From Spirogloea muscicola (taxonomy: Eukaryota > Streptophyta > Zygnematophyceae > Spirogloeales > Spirogloeaceae), in contig WELB01000065.1 in the NCBI GenBank assembly GCA_009602725.1, forward strand, positions 545,764 through 574,835: a stretch of 29,072 nucleotides of DNA, in the 5' to 3' direction. Of the stretch, positions 1 through 10,536 are shown in pieces. Positions within the stretch are counted from its first letter, which is position 1, and each line of letters begins with the position of its first letter. The notes under the pieces were generated by a model. It worked only from the letters and a program-made list of their open reading frames with translations. It was not told the DNA's origin and searched no databases. A program made the translations under genes and the position numbers.

Positions 1-505
1 ATGCGGTCGCCTGCGCCGCTCGGGCAAAAGAGATCAAGTACGCCGACCATCCGCCGGAAGACGAGTTCTTCCCGTTGGCAATTGACATCCATGGGGCACT
101 GGGCGCTCGGTGGCTTGAGCTACTTAACCAGCTCGCCCGCCACGCAATCGCCCGTCGCTTCCATGGTGAACCGGTAGACTTTCCTGCGGCCAGGTCGCTA
201 GCGCAAGTGTATCGCATGCGCTTGGCCGTCTCGCTGCAGAGGTCCATGGCCCGTGCGCTGCACCTTCGTGCCGGAAGAGCCCTAGCTGCTGCCTCTGGCT
301 CTGTCCAGGGGACCCACTTCCAGGACCCTAGCATCTCTGATTTGCGGCTGCTCAGCAGGACTTACTGAGTCATTCGTAGTTGCTTTGTTTCTTCTTGTGC
401 TTGTTTTTCTTAGCGCTTCCCATGGCTCCCTTCTCGTACTTTGTCCATTCTTTTTTGGGCTGGCTGTTCCAGCCCCTATCCTCAATGGGCGAGCTCTTTC
501 TTCCT
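1..505 (+). mobile_element. LINE-A copy, 5'-truncated: ORF C-terminus plus 3'UTR
   Basis: Positions 1-368 encode, in one open frame, the C-terminal end of a non-LTR retrotransposon ORF. It contains FPLAIDIHGALGARW, then RMRLAVSLQRS, HLRAGRALAAASG and SDLRLLS, followed by a stop. The same end recurs at 1164, 2350(-) and 24760(-), and is homologous to the end of the reverse-transcriptase ORF at 22332-24446 (PAAIDTFGCLG...RAGRALA...SDLYVLTRGY). The 3'UTR follows from 369, with a T-rich stretch and a hairpin at about 457-475 (GGGCTGG, loop CTGTT, CCAGCCC), then CTCAATGGGCGAGCTCTTTC. The element continues off the left edge. It is very similar to the inverted copy at about 24529-24880. Confidence 0.8.
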
Positions 506-509
506 GCGA

Positions 510-870
510 GGTCCGCATGCGGTTGGCTGTCTCGCTTCAGCGGTCCTTTGCGTTCGCAGTCCACTTGCGCGCAGGCCGAGCTTTGGCGGCGGCCTCCGGC
601 TTCCTTCAGGGCGACGTCTTTCCCCAGGCTAGCTACTCAGACTTGCATCTCCTGACTAGAGGTTAGTGAGCGTCCTCTGGCTGATGTCTTGGTCCTAGTC
701 CAAAGGCATGGACTGTAGTGTAGTTCTTTCTCGGCACCTCTTTCTTTGCCAGCCCCTCTTTCTCTATGGGCGAGCCTTCTTTTTTCTTTGGCTTGAAATA
801 TTGTCCATTCTTTTTGGGCTGGCTTTGCCAGCCACTCTTCTCTATGGGCGAGCACTTCCTTCCCCTGGCC
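510..870 (+). mobile_element. LINE-A-like relic with two 3' hairpin tails
   Basis: Immediately after the preceding tail, 510-666 encodes another copy of the element C-terminus (VRMRLAVSLQRSFAFAV, HLRAGRALAAASG, SYSDLHLLTRG, stop). The sequence then runs into 3'UTR-like DNA with CCAGCCCC..CTATGGGCGAGC near 750-775 and a full hairpin near 818-836 (GGCTGGC, TTT, GCCAGCC) followed by CTCTATGGGCGAGCACTT. The use of CTCTATGGGCGAGC instead of CTCAATGGGCGAGC matches the tail array at about 25490-25640, so this is a second 3'UTR subtype. No internal coding region is left. Confidence 0.65.
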
Positions 871-960
871 CCCTTCTCGTACTCTGTTCATTCTTTTTTT
901 GGGCTGGCTTATCCAGGCCCTATCCTCAATGGCCGAGCCCTTTCTTCTTTTTCTTTTTCT
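870..960 (+). mobile_element. LINE-A 3'UTR tail fragment
   Basis: A solo 3' tail. It begins at the recurring CCCTTCTCGTACT block, then has an imperfect hairpin GGGCTGG-CTTAT-CCAGGCCC, CTCAATGGCCGAGC, and a TTTCTTCTTTTTCTTTTTC tract. It abuts tail-to-tail a minus-strand copy starting at about 962. Probably the remnant of a severely 5'-truncated insertion. Confidence 0.6.
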
Positions 961-1113
961 TCTGCTAAGCAGTCGCAGGTCAGAGATGCTAGGCTGCTGG
1001 AAGTGGGTCCCCTGGCCAGAGCCAGAGGCAGCAGCAAGGGCGCGGCCGGCACGCAGGTGCAGCGCGCAGGTCAATGACCTCTGCAGCGAGATGGCCACGC
1101 AAGGGGCTTCCAA
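961..1113 (-). mobile_element. LINE-A C-terminal fragment, minus strand
   Basis: The minus strand encodes ISLQRSLTCALHLRAGRALA, then GTHFQQPSISDLRLLSR: the same C-terminal module as the copy at 1-368 but inverted. The plus-strand complement contains CTGCTAAGCAG and TCAGAGATGCTAG, which recur wherever this module appears inverted. The terminal GY and stop are lost at the junction with the tail on the left. Truncated at both ends. Confidence 0.65.
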
Positions 1114-1117
1114 TGGA

Positions 1118-1690
1118 GCCTTGAAGCCCTCCTCTCCTCGACGCCTTCGACCGCTCCCACCCAGCCCAGTGTGCCATCAAGGCTGGGTATGCGGTCGCCG
1201 GCGCCGCTCGCGCCAAGGAGCTCAAATACGCTGACCATCCGCCGGCAGACAAGTTCTTCCCGTTGGCCATAGACACCCATGGGGCGCTGGGCGCTCGGTG
1301 GCTCGAGCTGCTCACCCAGCTCGCCCGCCACACCATCGCCCGTCGCTTCCCTGGGGAGCCTGTGAACTTCCCTGCAGCAGGGTCGCTGGCGCAAGTGCAT
1401 TGCATGCGCCTGGCCGTCTCGCTGTAGCGGTCGATGGCCCGTGCGCTGCACCTTCATGCCGGCCGGGCTCTTGCTGCTGCCTCTGGCTCTGGCCAGGGGA
1501 CCCACTTTCAGGACCCTAGCCTCTCTGATTTGCGGCTGCTTAGCAGGGGTTACTGAGTGATTTGCAGCTGCTTTCTTTCCTTGTGTGCTTTGTTTTCTTA
1601 GCGCTTCCTCTGGCCCCCCCTTCTCGTACTTTGTTCATTCTTTTTTGGGCTGGCTTTCCAGCCCCTATCCTCAATGGGCGAGCCCTGCCG
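1118..1690 (+). mobile_element. LINE-A copy with broken ORF C-terminus and 3'UTR
   Basis: Plus-strand translation from about 1130 gives AFDRSHPAQCAIKAGYAVAG, then a KYADHPP..FFPLAIDTHGALGARWLELL block and RMRLAVSL-type sequence interrupted by a TAG in place of a Gln codon near 1426. It continues to SLSDLRLLSRGY and a stop near 1556. The 3'UTR carries CCCCTTCTCGTACTTTG and hairpin GGGCTGG-CTTT-CCAGCCC near 1648-1666, then CTCAATGGGCGAGC. The in-frame stop shows the copy is not functional. Confidence 0.75.
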
Positions 1691-2040
1691 TCTCCGGGCG
1701 AGCTCGTTTTCTTGATCATCGTGCAGGGCGCGCTCTAAGTCAGGCCTCCGGCTTTCGCGGCGGCGCTCCAGTCCCCCCAAGTTAGCTTGTCAGATTTGTT
1801 TGTGCTCACCCGTGGGTACTAATGTCACCTTAGGCACCTTACTTTAGGTGTATTTAGCCTTGTTTAGTCTGCAGTAGACTTCGCCTGAACAATGTACTGG
1901 CTTGAATTGGCCTCCCTTTCATTTCAGGCCCCTTCGTAGCTGCTCACCGCTCTTAGGCCCCTCTGAACCTTTTGTGAATTCTTTTTGGGCTGGGCTTTCG
2001 CAGCCCTTGCCCCCATTGGGAGTGCCACTTCTTTCTTTTC
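1690..2040 (+). mobile_element. Diverged LINE relic ending in SLSDLFVLTRGY
   Basis: Positions about 1740-1821 encode a degraded C-terminus ending SLSDLFVLTRGY and a stop. The downstream sequence includes GAATTGGCCTCCCTTTCA, shared with about 25455-25475, and a hairpin near 1988-2007 (GGGCTG, loop, CAGCCC). The coding part contains a stop and cannot be functional. This subtype differs from LINE-A in its 3'UTR but keeps the terminal motif and the hairpin position. Confidence 0.55.
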
Positions 2041-2081
2041 ATTTCATGCGCCCCGCGCGCCTTCTCCCTCTTGAAGAAAGT

Positions 2082-2350
2082 GCTCGCCCATTGAGAATAG
2101 GGGCTGGAACAACCAGCCCGAAAAAGAATGAACAGAGTACGAGAAGGGGGCCAGGGGAAGCGCTAAGTAACAGAAACAAAGCTGCTACGAGACACTCAGT
2201 AACCCCTGCTAAGCAGCCGCAGATCAGAGATGCTGGGCTCCTGGAAGTGGGTCCCCTGGCCAGCGCCAGAGGCAGCAGCGAGGGCTCTGCCGGCACGAAG
2301 GTGCAGCGCCCGGGCCATGGACCTCTGCAGCGAGACGGCCAGGCGCCTTG
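2082..2350 (-). mobile_element. LINE-A 3' end, minus strand
   Basis: The minus strand encodes RRLAVSLQRSMARALHLRAG, RALAAASGAG and PSISDLRLLSRGY with a stop at 2196. It is followed, in minus orientation, by the 3'UTR: CGTACTCTGTTCATTC, hairpin GGGCTGG-TTGTT-CCAGCCC, CTCAATGGGCGAGCACTTTCTTC, ending near 2082. A clean example of the ORF end, UTR and hairpin order. 5'-truncated at about 2350, just before the coiled-coil gene. Confidence 0.75.
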
Positions 2351-2750
2351 AAGGGTGGAGTGTGGAGCGGTGGCCCCACGCAGCTACCGTTCGGGTCGGC
2401 ACGGCAGCAGGCGGCCTTTGTCCCCGCGGTAGGTGCGCCATGGGCCTTGTACGTTCCTTATCCTTATGGCCGCTCTTGCCCTCGATCACCACCAGCTTCT
2501 CCCGTCTCTTGTTACCACTGCCACTGCACCTCTTCCTCGTCTCTCGGTAGGTGGCCGCCGCCGCCGCCGTCGCCGCCGCCGCCGCCGCCGCCGCNCCGCT
2601 GCGGCCGCCGCTGCCGTGCCGCCGGCGTCCCCTCAGCTGAGTCACGGCGACGACGAGGCCGAAGGCGCGGCGCAGCCCCGCGAGGCTCTCCCGCCGCCGC
2701 CGCCGGAGGCCGCGCTGGGTGGTGTTCCTGCGGGCGAGGGCAATGGAGCC
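2351..2750. other. Region upstream of the coiled-coil gene, with (GCC)n tract
   Basis: No recognised gene. 2551-2630 is an almost pure GCC repeat containing a single N at 2595, flanked by GC-rich DNA that stays open in the frame of the next gene as polyalanine/proline (VPPASPQLSHGDDEAEGAAQ). It may be the 5'UTR of that gene or a longer N-terminus; the sequence does not decide between them. Confidence 0.4.
2551..2630. repeat. (GCC)n microsatellite
   Basis: Tandem GCC triplets with one ambiguous base at 2595. Similar GCC runs flank the assembly gap at 11096 and lie in RRP41 intron 1 at about 21966-21995, so triplet expansion is a recurrent feature of the locus. Confidence 0.8.
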
Positions 2751-5700
2751 ATGGGGCACGAGCAAACGGCGGAGACCTTAGCGGCTCAGCTGGAGGCGGC
2801 TGCAGTTGGCTGCTGCGACGACGAGGCCGGCCGCGCAGCGCAGTGGCGCGCCTGGGCGGACCAGGCGAGGCAGGGCGGCGGCATGCTGTACCGGCAGCCT
2901 CCGAACGACCTCCTCACTTGGCCCCAGGTGTGCGCAGCCACCACAGTGCAGCATGCAGCCGATGCAATTTGATGCAGGAGACGGCATCGGCACAAATATT
3001 CTACCAACATAGACGTCCTTGCCGCTGTCTGAGCGGCATCCTACGGGCAGGTCTTCCGCAGGAGCCGCGCCCTGGAGATCACCGTGGAGTCTTGCCTCCA
3101 CTTGGCCCTGCGGCCGGCGCATCTGCCATACCTGCAGGTCAGACCTCCCCTGATTCCGGACCCTTCCTTCTTTCCCTCGGGGCAGCCTCCAACAGTGTAG
3201 CCTGGAGTCTTGGCCGTGTTCCTGGCAGGGCAGCTTGTGGCACATTCGTAGCAGGTAGAGGTTCACCAGGGTTTTGCAAAACCTAACGCCTGCCAAACCT
3301 CACAGGCACTGCTGGCCGTCTTCATCCCGAGGGAGGGCCCGCTGCTTGCACGGTTGGTCCTCGACCTGGCCCAGAGCATGGCGACGTGCGGGCAACGAGA
3401 GGAGCTCCTGACTGCAGCAAAGTCCGCAGTGGCCGCCTGTACCAGTGCACTCAAGGTTCGCATGTGAAGAGCTCTGCACGCATATCTGCTGCAAGCGCAG
3501 AGCTTTGCCTTCAATTCTTACCTTTGCACTTGGCCACACAGGCCCTGCATCACTTAATAATACACACTCCATTGTCTTGCCAGGACAAGGATGACAATCA
3601 GAGGGGCCCGGTGCAATTAGTGGCAGAGCGGCTAGTGGATAGCTCCATACAGCTCCAGCTCACGTGTCTCAATGATCAGGCAAGGCGCTGCTATCTGGAG
3701 CGGCTGAACTCTTCGTCGGACAGGACCTGACACCACCTTGGGCTTGTAGCCAGGGTCTGCTTGGGCTACTGAGAGGGCAACTGGTACTCTGCGTGATGCC
3801 GTTGACTCTGTGCGCAGGCTGAGATTGTGAAGCAACGGCTTCAGCAGCTGAGCAAAACGCAGGACTTGGCTTCATCTTTGACAGAGCGGATGCGGTACGT
3901 GGCAGGTACCCTGGCAATGCTGTGCCCTGCAGCAACGTGCGCAGCTGGACTAGCTTTCCACTGACAGGGGACCACACGTATGGCTGCCAGATTTGTTGAG
4001 GACCTGGTCTCTCTCGGGAAGCAGCGCCTGGCTTTGTTGCTTGGCGTGGATGCCAAACCCCGCAGCTTGCAAACGCCTGAAGCTGAAGTGCAAGTCTCCC
4101 TTATCCACCTGCGGCACCTTATAGACACCATCAAGCAGCAGCTTGATCCCGAGGTGCAGTCTGCTACTACTGCAAACGGCGGTGTGCTTGAGCCGTATCG
4201 GTGCTTCCTCGTGGCGCCTCTCCTGTTGTAGGCAGGTCATGCTGGACGGCTTGCATCCATCAATTTTTTGTGCTGCCTGCTACTGCAGGACTCTGCCGCA
4301 ACAAGCGCCACTGCCCCTGGTGTACAGAACGACCGCGGTGACCTGCCCATAGTGGAGGCAGAAGAAGAGGCTTTCCATCAAGCACAGGCAAGCCCCTCTT
4401 ACTTTGCCTACTGGATTCATGGCAACTTCTTATACTTGCTTGTTATATTCCATGAAGAGCAGGTGCACATTGTCTGTCACTTGCCATATTCTTCTCTACA
4501 GCCGTTCAGATTGGAGCAATCTGGCTAACTTCAAGTTTCTCTTGCTGTTTGCTACTGCAGGACTTGGGCCAAACAAGAACCACCGCGGCAGGTGTGACCG
4601 TGGTCCAGAGTGACTTTGTTGACCACTTGGATGCTCAATGGGCAGAAGAAGAGGCCGTTCTTCAAGCACAGGCATGTTCCTAATCAATTGCTGGCTAAAT
4701 GAATGACAAAACACAAAACTTCCTGCTGGTAGGTGACTGATTCTGTTGCCAGCAAGCTTCTGTACAGCTATCTGAGGCGGAGCTATTGGCGGCAAGGTTG
4801 CGCAATGACTTGGAACATTTGAGGAAACGTCAGCAAGCCTTGAGAGCCGTGGATACAGACCAGTTGGTGAGTGCACTTGGGGCCTGTTTGTGAGCTCGAG
4901 GCAGTATCATCTTGCACATGCAGGCCAGACAATGGAGTCTTTTGGTAGGCGGCTGAAAAGCTTGGAAATGCTCTGAAAAGCATGTCAGGACCTGATAGTG
5001 CGCTTTCATATGACAATGTCAGGCAGGACAGTTGCACCTCAAGCCAAAAGCAGCTGAAAGTACAGGGACTGCCATGGAAGCAAGGCCGCGTGTCCTCCAG
5101 CAACTGGCAGCCACGCGCAATCTGCACGACCTGATGATTTCATCGCCAGAGGTGTCACAGCTTCCTGTCTTGGTCACAGCTTTGACTTCATATCCTTTGC
5201 TTCCTTAGCCCCTTTGACTTCATATTCTTTGCTTCCTAAGCCCGTACAAACTAATCCTGTGAAAGTAGAGGTGTCTGGCGCCACAAGCATGCCTATGCCC
5301 TGGATGTAGCTGAGCTGAAGCAGAAACTATTTCCACTTTGGCGAAGGGTTCGGCACAAGAAATAGTTCAATCGCGAGAAGCGAAAGATGCTGTGATCAGT
5401 GCACTCATGGAGGAGCTGCAGGCGCTTGCCGCACAACTCCACACCAAGCTCCAGTGCCAGCAGGAGTATGTCCATTCAGTACTTTTAAGCTGATGGCAAT
5501 TGTGTCAAATCGTTTGTGCTGGTTTGACAAGCTAAGAGACAGCCTGTCTGCTTATGCAGCCATGTTGCTGTTTTATATCTTTGTAGGGCAAAGCAACGGA
5601 TGCAGTTTTGCCTGGCAAAGATGGTGCCTTTGGAGGCACAGTTTCATCAGCTTCAGAATGCGGGGAAGTTGCACCTTGTAAGGCTGCTGCAATCATCACT

Positions 5701-6557
5701 CAGATGACCTTATGCCCCACTTTGTGACACAAAGACTCATCATCTAGATTCGTGGCAATCTGCTGAGGGATAAGCAAGGGTGGGCAATGCAGGCTAAGGA
5801 GCTGCTCAAGCCACTGGAGGCCCTTCGTAGCATGCACAAGGTACGACTTTAGAAGCGAGCATGTGAGCGAGCATCTGTATACAGCACCTCAATAAGTTAT
5901 GATGCGAAGTTGTCTGTGTTTGCAAGTGTCTGCAGACTGACATTGTGTTGTCCTTGCTTTACGGCCTTAGGTACGACTGGCAGAGGCTGAGGCGATCCTG
6001 TCAGAGGCGAGGCGTGTAGAAGCCACCCTGAGGAGTGGCCCCCTCCAAGCTGCCCAGCTCATGCTGCCAGAGCAGCCTTCCGCGCAGCACTTCTTGCAGC
6101 ACATAGGCCTCATGCTTCACCAGGTTAGCACACCTTCTGTGACCAACAATTATGCCCCAGTATTGCACATGCAGCTGCACCACACATCATTCAACCCCTT
6201 GTCAAATGCAGTTGGAGGAGGAGCACATGCAGCTAATCAGCGGACACGTCCAGCCTGGGCCACCTCTGCCGACACCATTACCAGAGATGCTCACGGGTCT
6301 GCTCCCTCCCTGCATCGCAACAAGGCCACCTCTTGGTCCCCATCCTGAGGTGGGTCAGCTCGCTGCCGCCAGCAAGCAAGCACTTCTCTTGCGGTAAGTA
6401 CCTGCATTCGAATGATGAGGCCATCAGCGCCCAAGCCCGGGCCACTGGGGCCAGAGCCAGAGGCTCTCCAATGGGCGGGGCAGTTAGGCTTGGCACGAGG
6501 CAGGAGGGTGTGGCAACGTGGCAGGCGACGGGCTCGGTGGAGCGCCATTGCAGGTAG
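2751..6557 (+). CDS. Coiled-coil protein of unknown family, about 15 exons
   Basis: I do not recognise the family. Exons that splice in frame: 2751-2927 (start MGHEQTAETLAAQ), 3051-3137, 3306-3455, 3584-3679, 3818-3894, 3991-4153, 4289-4387, 4561-4671, 4753-4866, then a poorly resolved part (about 4950-5151 and 5310-5465), 5587-5677, 5748-5840, 5971-6123, 6212-6393, and a 4-nt last exon 6554-6557 giving Arg-stop. The product is rich in Gln/Glu/Leu/Lys heptad-like segments (EIVKQRLQQLSKTQDLASSL, LAARLRNDLEHLRKRQQALR, ALMEELQALAAQLHTKLQ). No signal peptide or membrane segment was seen. A cytoskeletal or centrosomal coiled coil (for example an augmin-type subunit) is possible but unsupported. 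Three introns (after 3679, 4387 and 4671) appear to use GC donors. The start is uncertain because the frame is open upstream through polyalanine, and the tiny last exon is a guess. Confidence 0.6.
3523..3572 (+). mobile_element. LINE-B 3' tail relic in an intron
   Basis: CCTTTGCACTTGGCCACACAGGCC followed by TCACTTAATAATACACAC resembles the LINE-B 3' end seen intact at 7690-7745 and 18895-18945 (CCTTTGTACTTGGCCACACA, TGGCCTCC, CTTAATATACACGCA). It lies in the intron between exons 3306-3455 and 3584-3679 and has lost the coding part. Confidence 0.6.
4289..4671 (+). repeat. Tandemly duplicated exon pair
   Basis: Exon 4289-4387 (DSAATSATAPGVQNDRGDLP to EEEAFHQAQ) and exon 4561-4671 (DLGQTRTTAAGVTVVQSDF to EEEAVLQAQ) are homologous. 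Each follows a GCTACTGCAG acceptor, starts GAC, ends GAAGAAGAGGC...CAAGCACAG, and is followed by a GC (not GT) donor. Both are phase 0-0, 33 and 37 codons long, so either or both could be included without a frameshift. Confidence 0.7.
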
Positions 6558-6689
6558 CAGGTTGCCAGCCGATGTTGAAGCCTAGCATAGGACTAGTTGG
6601 CTCGACCTACTCCAGCAACTTCCGCGGCCTACTGTGTCCCGCCGCCAAGGGCAGAAAAGCGAGCAGCCCTGCTATAACGCCATCGGGTC

Positions 6690-7046
6690 GCTTGCTCAAC
6701 TCAAGATGGCAAGGCAGGATGCGCCTTGCCCTCTTCCTGCAGTGGTCCTTGGCATTTACCGCCCACTTTGGAATTGCAGGTTGCGCCTTGGCTGCTGCCT
6801 CCTAGTTCTGTCAGGGCATTGCAATTTCTGCCCGCTAGTTATTCTGATCTGCACTTGCTGACTAGAGGTTATTGTGCGCCCACTTGCTGAAGTCTTGGAG
6901 GATAGTATCCTGCTTTTTGCACCTTCCGGCCCTCCCAGACCTTGTACATTCCTCTGGGCTGGCCTCTCACACCATTGCCATTGAAAGAGCTTGCTTCTTT
7001 TTGGCTGGCTTTTCAAAGCCATCGCCTCCTGTAAAGTGCCTCTTCT
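6690..7046 (+). mobile_element. Degraded LINE-A-like relic
   Basis: Plus-strand translation in shifting frames gives MRLALFLQWSLAFTAHF, GCALAAAS and SDLHLLTRGY-like ends near 6865, equivalent to the conserved element C-terminus, with frameshifts and stops. The downstream UTR has a short palindrome near 7009-7022 (GGCTTT-TC-AAAGCC), where the other copies have the GGGCTGG hairpin. Old and non-functional. Confidence 0.55.
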
Positions 7047-7047
7047 G

Positions 7048-7745
7048 GTGGGCGTCCACAATCTCCTACGGGACGCCTGGCGGGCTTGATGCGCGGCGCT
7101 GGCTACCGCGCCATCGTGGAAGTAAGCAATGTAATGCCCATCACCACGAACCCCCAGGGACGCCATCACCGTCGCACCCTGGACATTGTGGGTGTACAAC
7201 CTGGCGGAGGCCCACGAGCTTTGGTTGATGTGGTGGTGACTGAGGCATACAAGAGTTCCGCTTCCACACACATTGCTGGCCACGCAGTGAGAGGTGCTGA
7301 GCAGAGAAAGCTCCGACACTACTCTGACTACCCCCGCAGTGACCTCCTCCTCCCGGCCGCAATCGACAGTTTCGGCTGCTTGGGTCCTCGCTTCCATACC
7401 CTACTTGAGAAGAGAGCGAGGGATATGCACGACGCGAGGATATGCTTCCAGCCCAGATGGGTATGCCGGCAGCCTATCTGTCATTTTTACGAAGTCGAGT
7501 GTCAGCTTGTCTGCAGCGAGCTCAGGCTCATGCGTTGCATCAGAAAGCTGGTCGAGCCTTAGCTGGTATTCAAGAGCTTGTCGATCGCCGTCCGGTATTC
7601 GAGCATCAATTAGCGACCTCTATGTGCTGACTCGTGGTTACTGAGCGGGTCAGCTTAGCAGCAGGTGACGTACATTTGTCAATGTGCTTGCCTTTGTACT
7701 TGGCCACACATGGCCTCCCCATCTCTTAATACACGCGCATTTCTT
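7048..7745 (+). mobile_element. LINE-B copy, 5'-truncated and frameshifted
   Basis: Matches the C-terminal third of the reverse-transcriptase ORF at 22332-24446: GVHNLLRDA, GYRAIVEVSNVMPITT, RRTLDIVGVQPGGGPRALVD, VVVTEAYKSSASTHIAGHAV, then after an indel near 7415 MLPAQMGMPAAYLSF, and finally SDLYVLTRGY with a stop near 7644. An additional shift near 7085 and a changed linker (AGIQELVDRR) break the frame. The 3'UTR runs TGAGCGGGTCAGCTTAGCAG, TGGCCACACATGGCC, CTTAATACACGCGCA and ends near 7745. Close similarity to the other LINE-B copies implies a fairly recent insertion. Confidence 0.85.
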
Positions 7746-8347
7746 CTCTAGCATTGCGCCTGAGCGTCAGCATCAGAAACTAGGCAGCTGTTGACAAATG
7801 AAATAGCGCAACAAGTGCCTCACCTTCACATAGATCAGGCCAGGTGGCTTTGGACTGTTCTTGCAACTGGCAACACGGGAACGAACATGACAAGCGATTG
7901 GCCGTCGCATCGCAGTGCAGTAGCGGCAGAGTGACAAGCAGCTTGACGTGCTTCTGAGTGGTCTGAAAGGTGACAGCACATTTTTGAGAGTTCTGGTGTG
8001 GGGGCAAGTTGCAGATCCACCTGTGACCTGTCCCCTTTGCTTCGGCAATTTCGCAATTGTAACGGTCTTTCAGTCGCAGCTGTTGCTCGTAGTTGCTGCC
8101 CGGAAAGAATGGGAGTTGAGGAGCATGTAATTTGAATAGAATGTGCTTTATACAGTGGAGCACTTTTGTAGGTCCACAGCGGCTGCAAATCAGATGGATG
8201 GGTTTTTGTCTTAAATGGTGAAGGCACACCCTCGTAACAGGACGCTATCATGCTTCAAGACAGCCTGTTTAAGTAGGTATTACAAGTACTACCCTGAGCT
8301 ACAACACGTCATGACGCTAATTTCTCTCCTCCTGAAGCTGAGCCATC
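7746..8347. other. Intergenic; possible minus-strand coding fragment
   Basis: Downstream of the phosphatase stop. On the minus strand an exon-like stretch LRLKDRYNCEIAEAKGTG (about 8020-8080), bounded by a CAACAG acceptor and an AG/GTCACAGG donor, is followed by VDLQLAPTPELSKMCC...QSHLA and a stop near 7835. It has coding character but no family I recognise, and no start or further exons were found. It may be a gene fragment or chance. Confidence 0.25.
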
Positions 8348-10536
8348 TTACAAGGGCTGGGGTGTTGAGGAACAAGTGACATGGGCTACAAGCACGGTGA
8401 TGTCATCTTGCTTCCCACCTGCATCAACAGCAACTCATAGTCACCTCCTTGTGTGCTCTTAAGCACAGCCCTCAGGCTAGCTAAGTATAATATTGCGTGA
8501 GAGGCAAAGATTCATACTCCAAATCATCTTCTGGAATCATATATAATTATCTTCTGGCCATACCTGTCAGCTGCTTGCCCACCATCTTTTGCCAAAAGGG
8601 GACCTCTCTTCCCTGCAAACACGAAAACCTCACTAAGCAAATCAACCTCTCATCCTGATATCATATTGCTATTAGTGCATTGAGCCGCTTCATATTGCTT
8701 TAAGCATGTCCTGGTATCACTGCATTGGCACATCCTGAGCCAAGGCACGCGGCTGTGCCTGCTCAACAGCCTCCAAGCTGTAGGGCGAAGGGTACTCTAA
8801 ATCGCCAGCATGCTTGCTAGCCAACTCAGCAAGGGCAGCCGCTGTCACATGTTCAAAGCAGTCAATATAGTTGTCAAAGTGTGGATGGCAACTGTAGAAG
8901 GACTTCAGCCGAGCCCTCAAGAAAGAGCTGGTACATTGAAGGAATGGCGAAGGTCCTGAAAGTAGTCTGCATTCTTGAGATGCCCGTCACAATCTATCAG
9001 ATGGTGCTGTTATTGGGTGCTTCATGAGCATACTTGGCCAGACTGACCTATCCGCTCTGCTGAATCTGTGTCAGAGCCCCCAAATATGCTGAAAATGGCG
9101 GATATATCACGATCAAAAACATTGTCGAAGAGGCCATCAGAAGCCATCACAATGCTGTCACCTTCCTGCAGCTCCAAAGTGTATACCTGCACCAATGCCG
9201 ACATAGAGCAAGCCAGTTCATCGGATAAGCTCTGACCTGTATACACTTTGCCTGGACTGAAATATGAACAAGACAACTCATAATATAAAGCTTCAATGAG
9301 CCACATCTAGCCAGCAGGTGTGTACCTGTGCATCAGCGGCGCTATCAGAGCTCTCAGAGCCCAGCTGCAAGGGGCAGTCGAAGAAATGTTGCAGTGGAGG
9401 CGTCGCAAAGATGACGTGCCCTGTTTGCGCGGAAGGCAAGAGCAGGATGTCATTCAGTCCTTTCTGCATAAAGAGTGTCGCTGTACAGTACACAGAAAAC
9501 TATACGAATCGAGTGCAGTCTTGCCAAGCCAATGGTGCTGCAGAAACGCTCAAAAGGTGAAAAGGTCTAGAGCAAGCGCATTGCAAGGTTTCCTGTTGAG
9601 CCCGTTGAGCCTGTTGCGTCTGGAACTGCTCGTCTTACCTTGCCTCAAAATCCGCAGGCCGCTGTCCCCGAGATTTGCGACGCGCAGGACGCCCTTGCCA
9701 TCCAGCATTGCAGTGATGCTGCCCCAGAGAACCAGCAACAGCTGATATTGCGACGAAGTCATCCTTTACCCCATGCATTTGGGGACTGCGATTACGCCGA
9801 TGGCAGAGCCCAGTCTATGTTGCCGACATCGCTGGCAATGTGTCGAGGGCCGCAACCTACACAGTGGCAGCACCCGGGGACGTGGTCACTGAGTGCGCGT
9901 GCGCCAGCAGCGCCCGCGGGTTGTTGTCCACCTACGCAAAGGCAATGCCGGGCCGCTCAGGCTGTTGCATAATCGGCAATGAAGGCTTCAAGAGGGACGC
10001 GCCAGATGGATGACCAAATGGCAGACCGGCTGACTGCTCGGATGCAACATTGCCAGCAGCAGCGGGCGTTGCTGGAGACGCCGCACCACGCACCTCGCCG
10101 GACTCGAGGGCCTCCCTCGCATGAGCCAGGAGCTCCCGCGAGTACAGCGACGGGTCGACGCCCTCGTCGGCCCAGCTGCGCAGCCGCCCACGATGCTCAT
10201 TCAGCGCCGCTGCGCAGCCCCCGCAACTCTCAAATGACTTGCAGCTGCAGCTTCGTCTCAGATAACGGCGGTGGCTCGCACCCGCCGACGCCGTCGGCGA
10301 CGCAGAGGACGGCCCGGCCATCCTTGGTGCTCACAAGGTGCGCGTCCTCCCCGCCCTTGTCCACCTGACGAGCCGCAGCAGCTTCTGCCGCTGAGCACCT
10401 CAGCGAGTCCTGCGCGGCCATGGCGGCCACGAGCTTCCCTGCCGGCGAGGCGAGGCGGGGTGGGCCGGCGGCGGACCTTGTCGGGGTGCGGGATGACCTT
10501 GTAGCCGGTCACCAGCGAGAAGACGGCCCTGGCCAC
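8348..10536 (-). CDS. PP2C-type protein phosphatase, PTC7/PPTC7 family
   Basis: Metal-dependent Ser/Thr phosphatase of the compact PTC7 branch, whose members typically act in mitochondria or plastids. Minus-strand exons: about 10536-10477, 10364-10282, 10175-10094, 9931-9861, 9718-9639, 9420-9326, 9186-9048, 8841-8759, 8612-8564, 8418-8348. The nine exons after the first total 753 nt, exactly 251 codons with the stop. Landmarks in order: GYKVIPHPDK, KGGEDAHLV (first metal Asp), VADGVGGWADEGVDP, SRELL, ANLGDSGLRILRQG, PPLQHFFDCPLQLG, ASDGLFDNVFD (metal Asp), SPYSLEAVEQ, VPFWQKMVGKQLT, GGKQDDITVLVA (metal Asp pair), ending PQPL. All PP2C metal ligands are present. The N-terminus (start and any targeting peptide) is unresolved: an in-frame stop lies just upstream, so another 5' exon is expected, perhaps in the gap. 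The intron after 8759 appears to use a GC donor. Divergent from EEFSEC. Confidence 0.9.

Noticed and set aside
1-2350. A tandem gene family suggested by the repeated RAGRALAAASG peptides
   Set aside because: The copies are truncated, in both orientations, and end in retroelement 3'UTRs; they match the C-terminus of the RT ORF.
2196-2765. Minus-strand open frame of 189 codons
   Set aside because: Composed of GCC-repeat translation joined to the LINE-A C-terminus; not a gene.
2751-6557. Assignment of the coiled-coil gene to an augmin/HAUS subunit
   Set aside because: Only general coiled-coil character is visible; no diagnostic segment could be matched with confidence.
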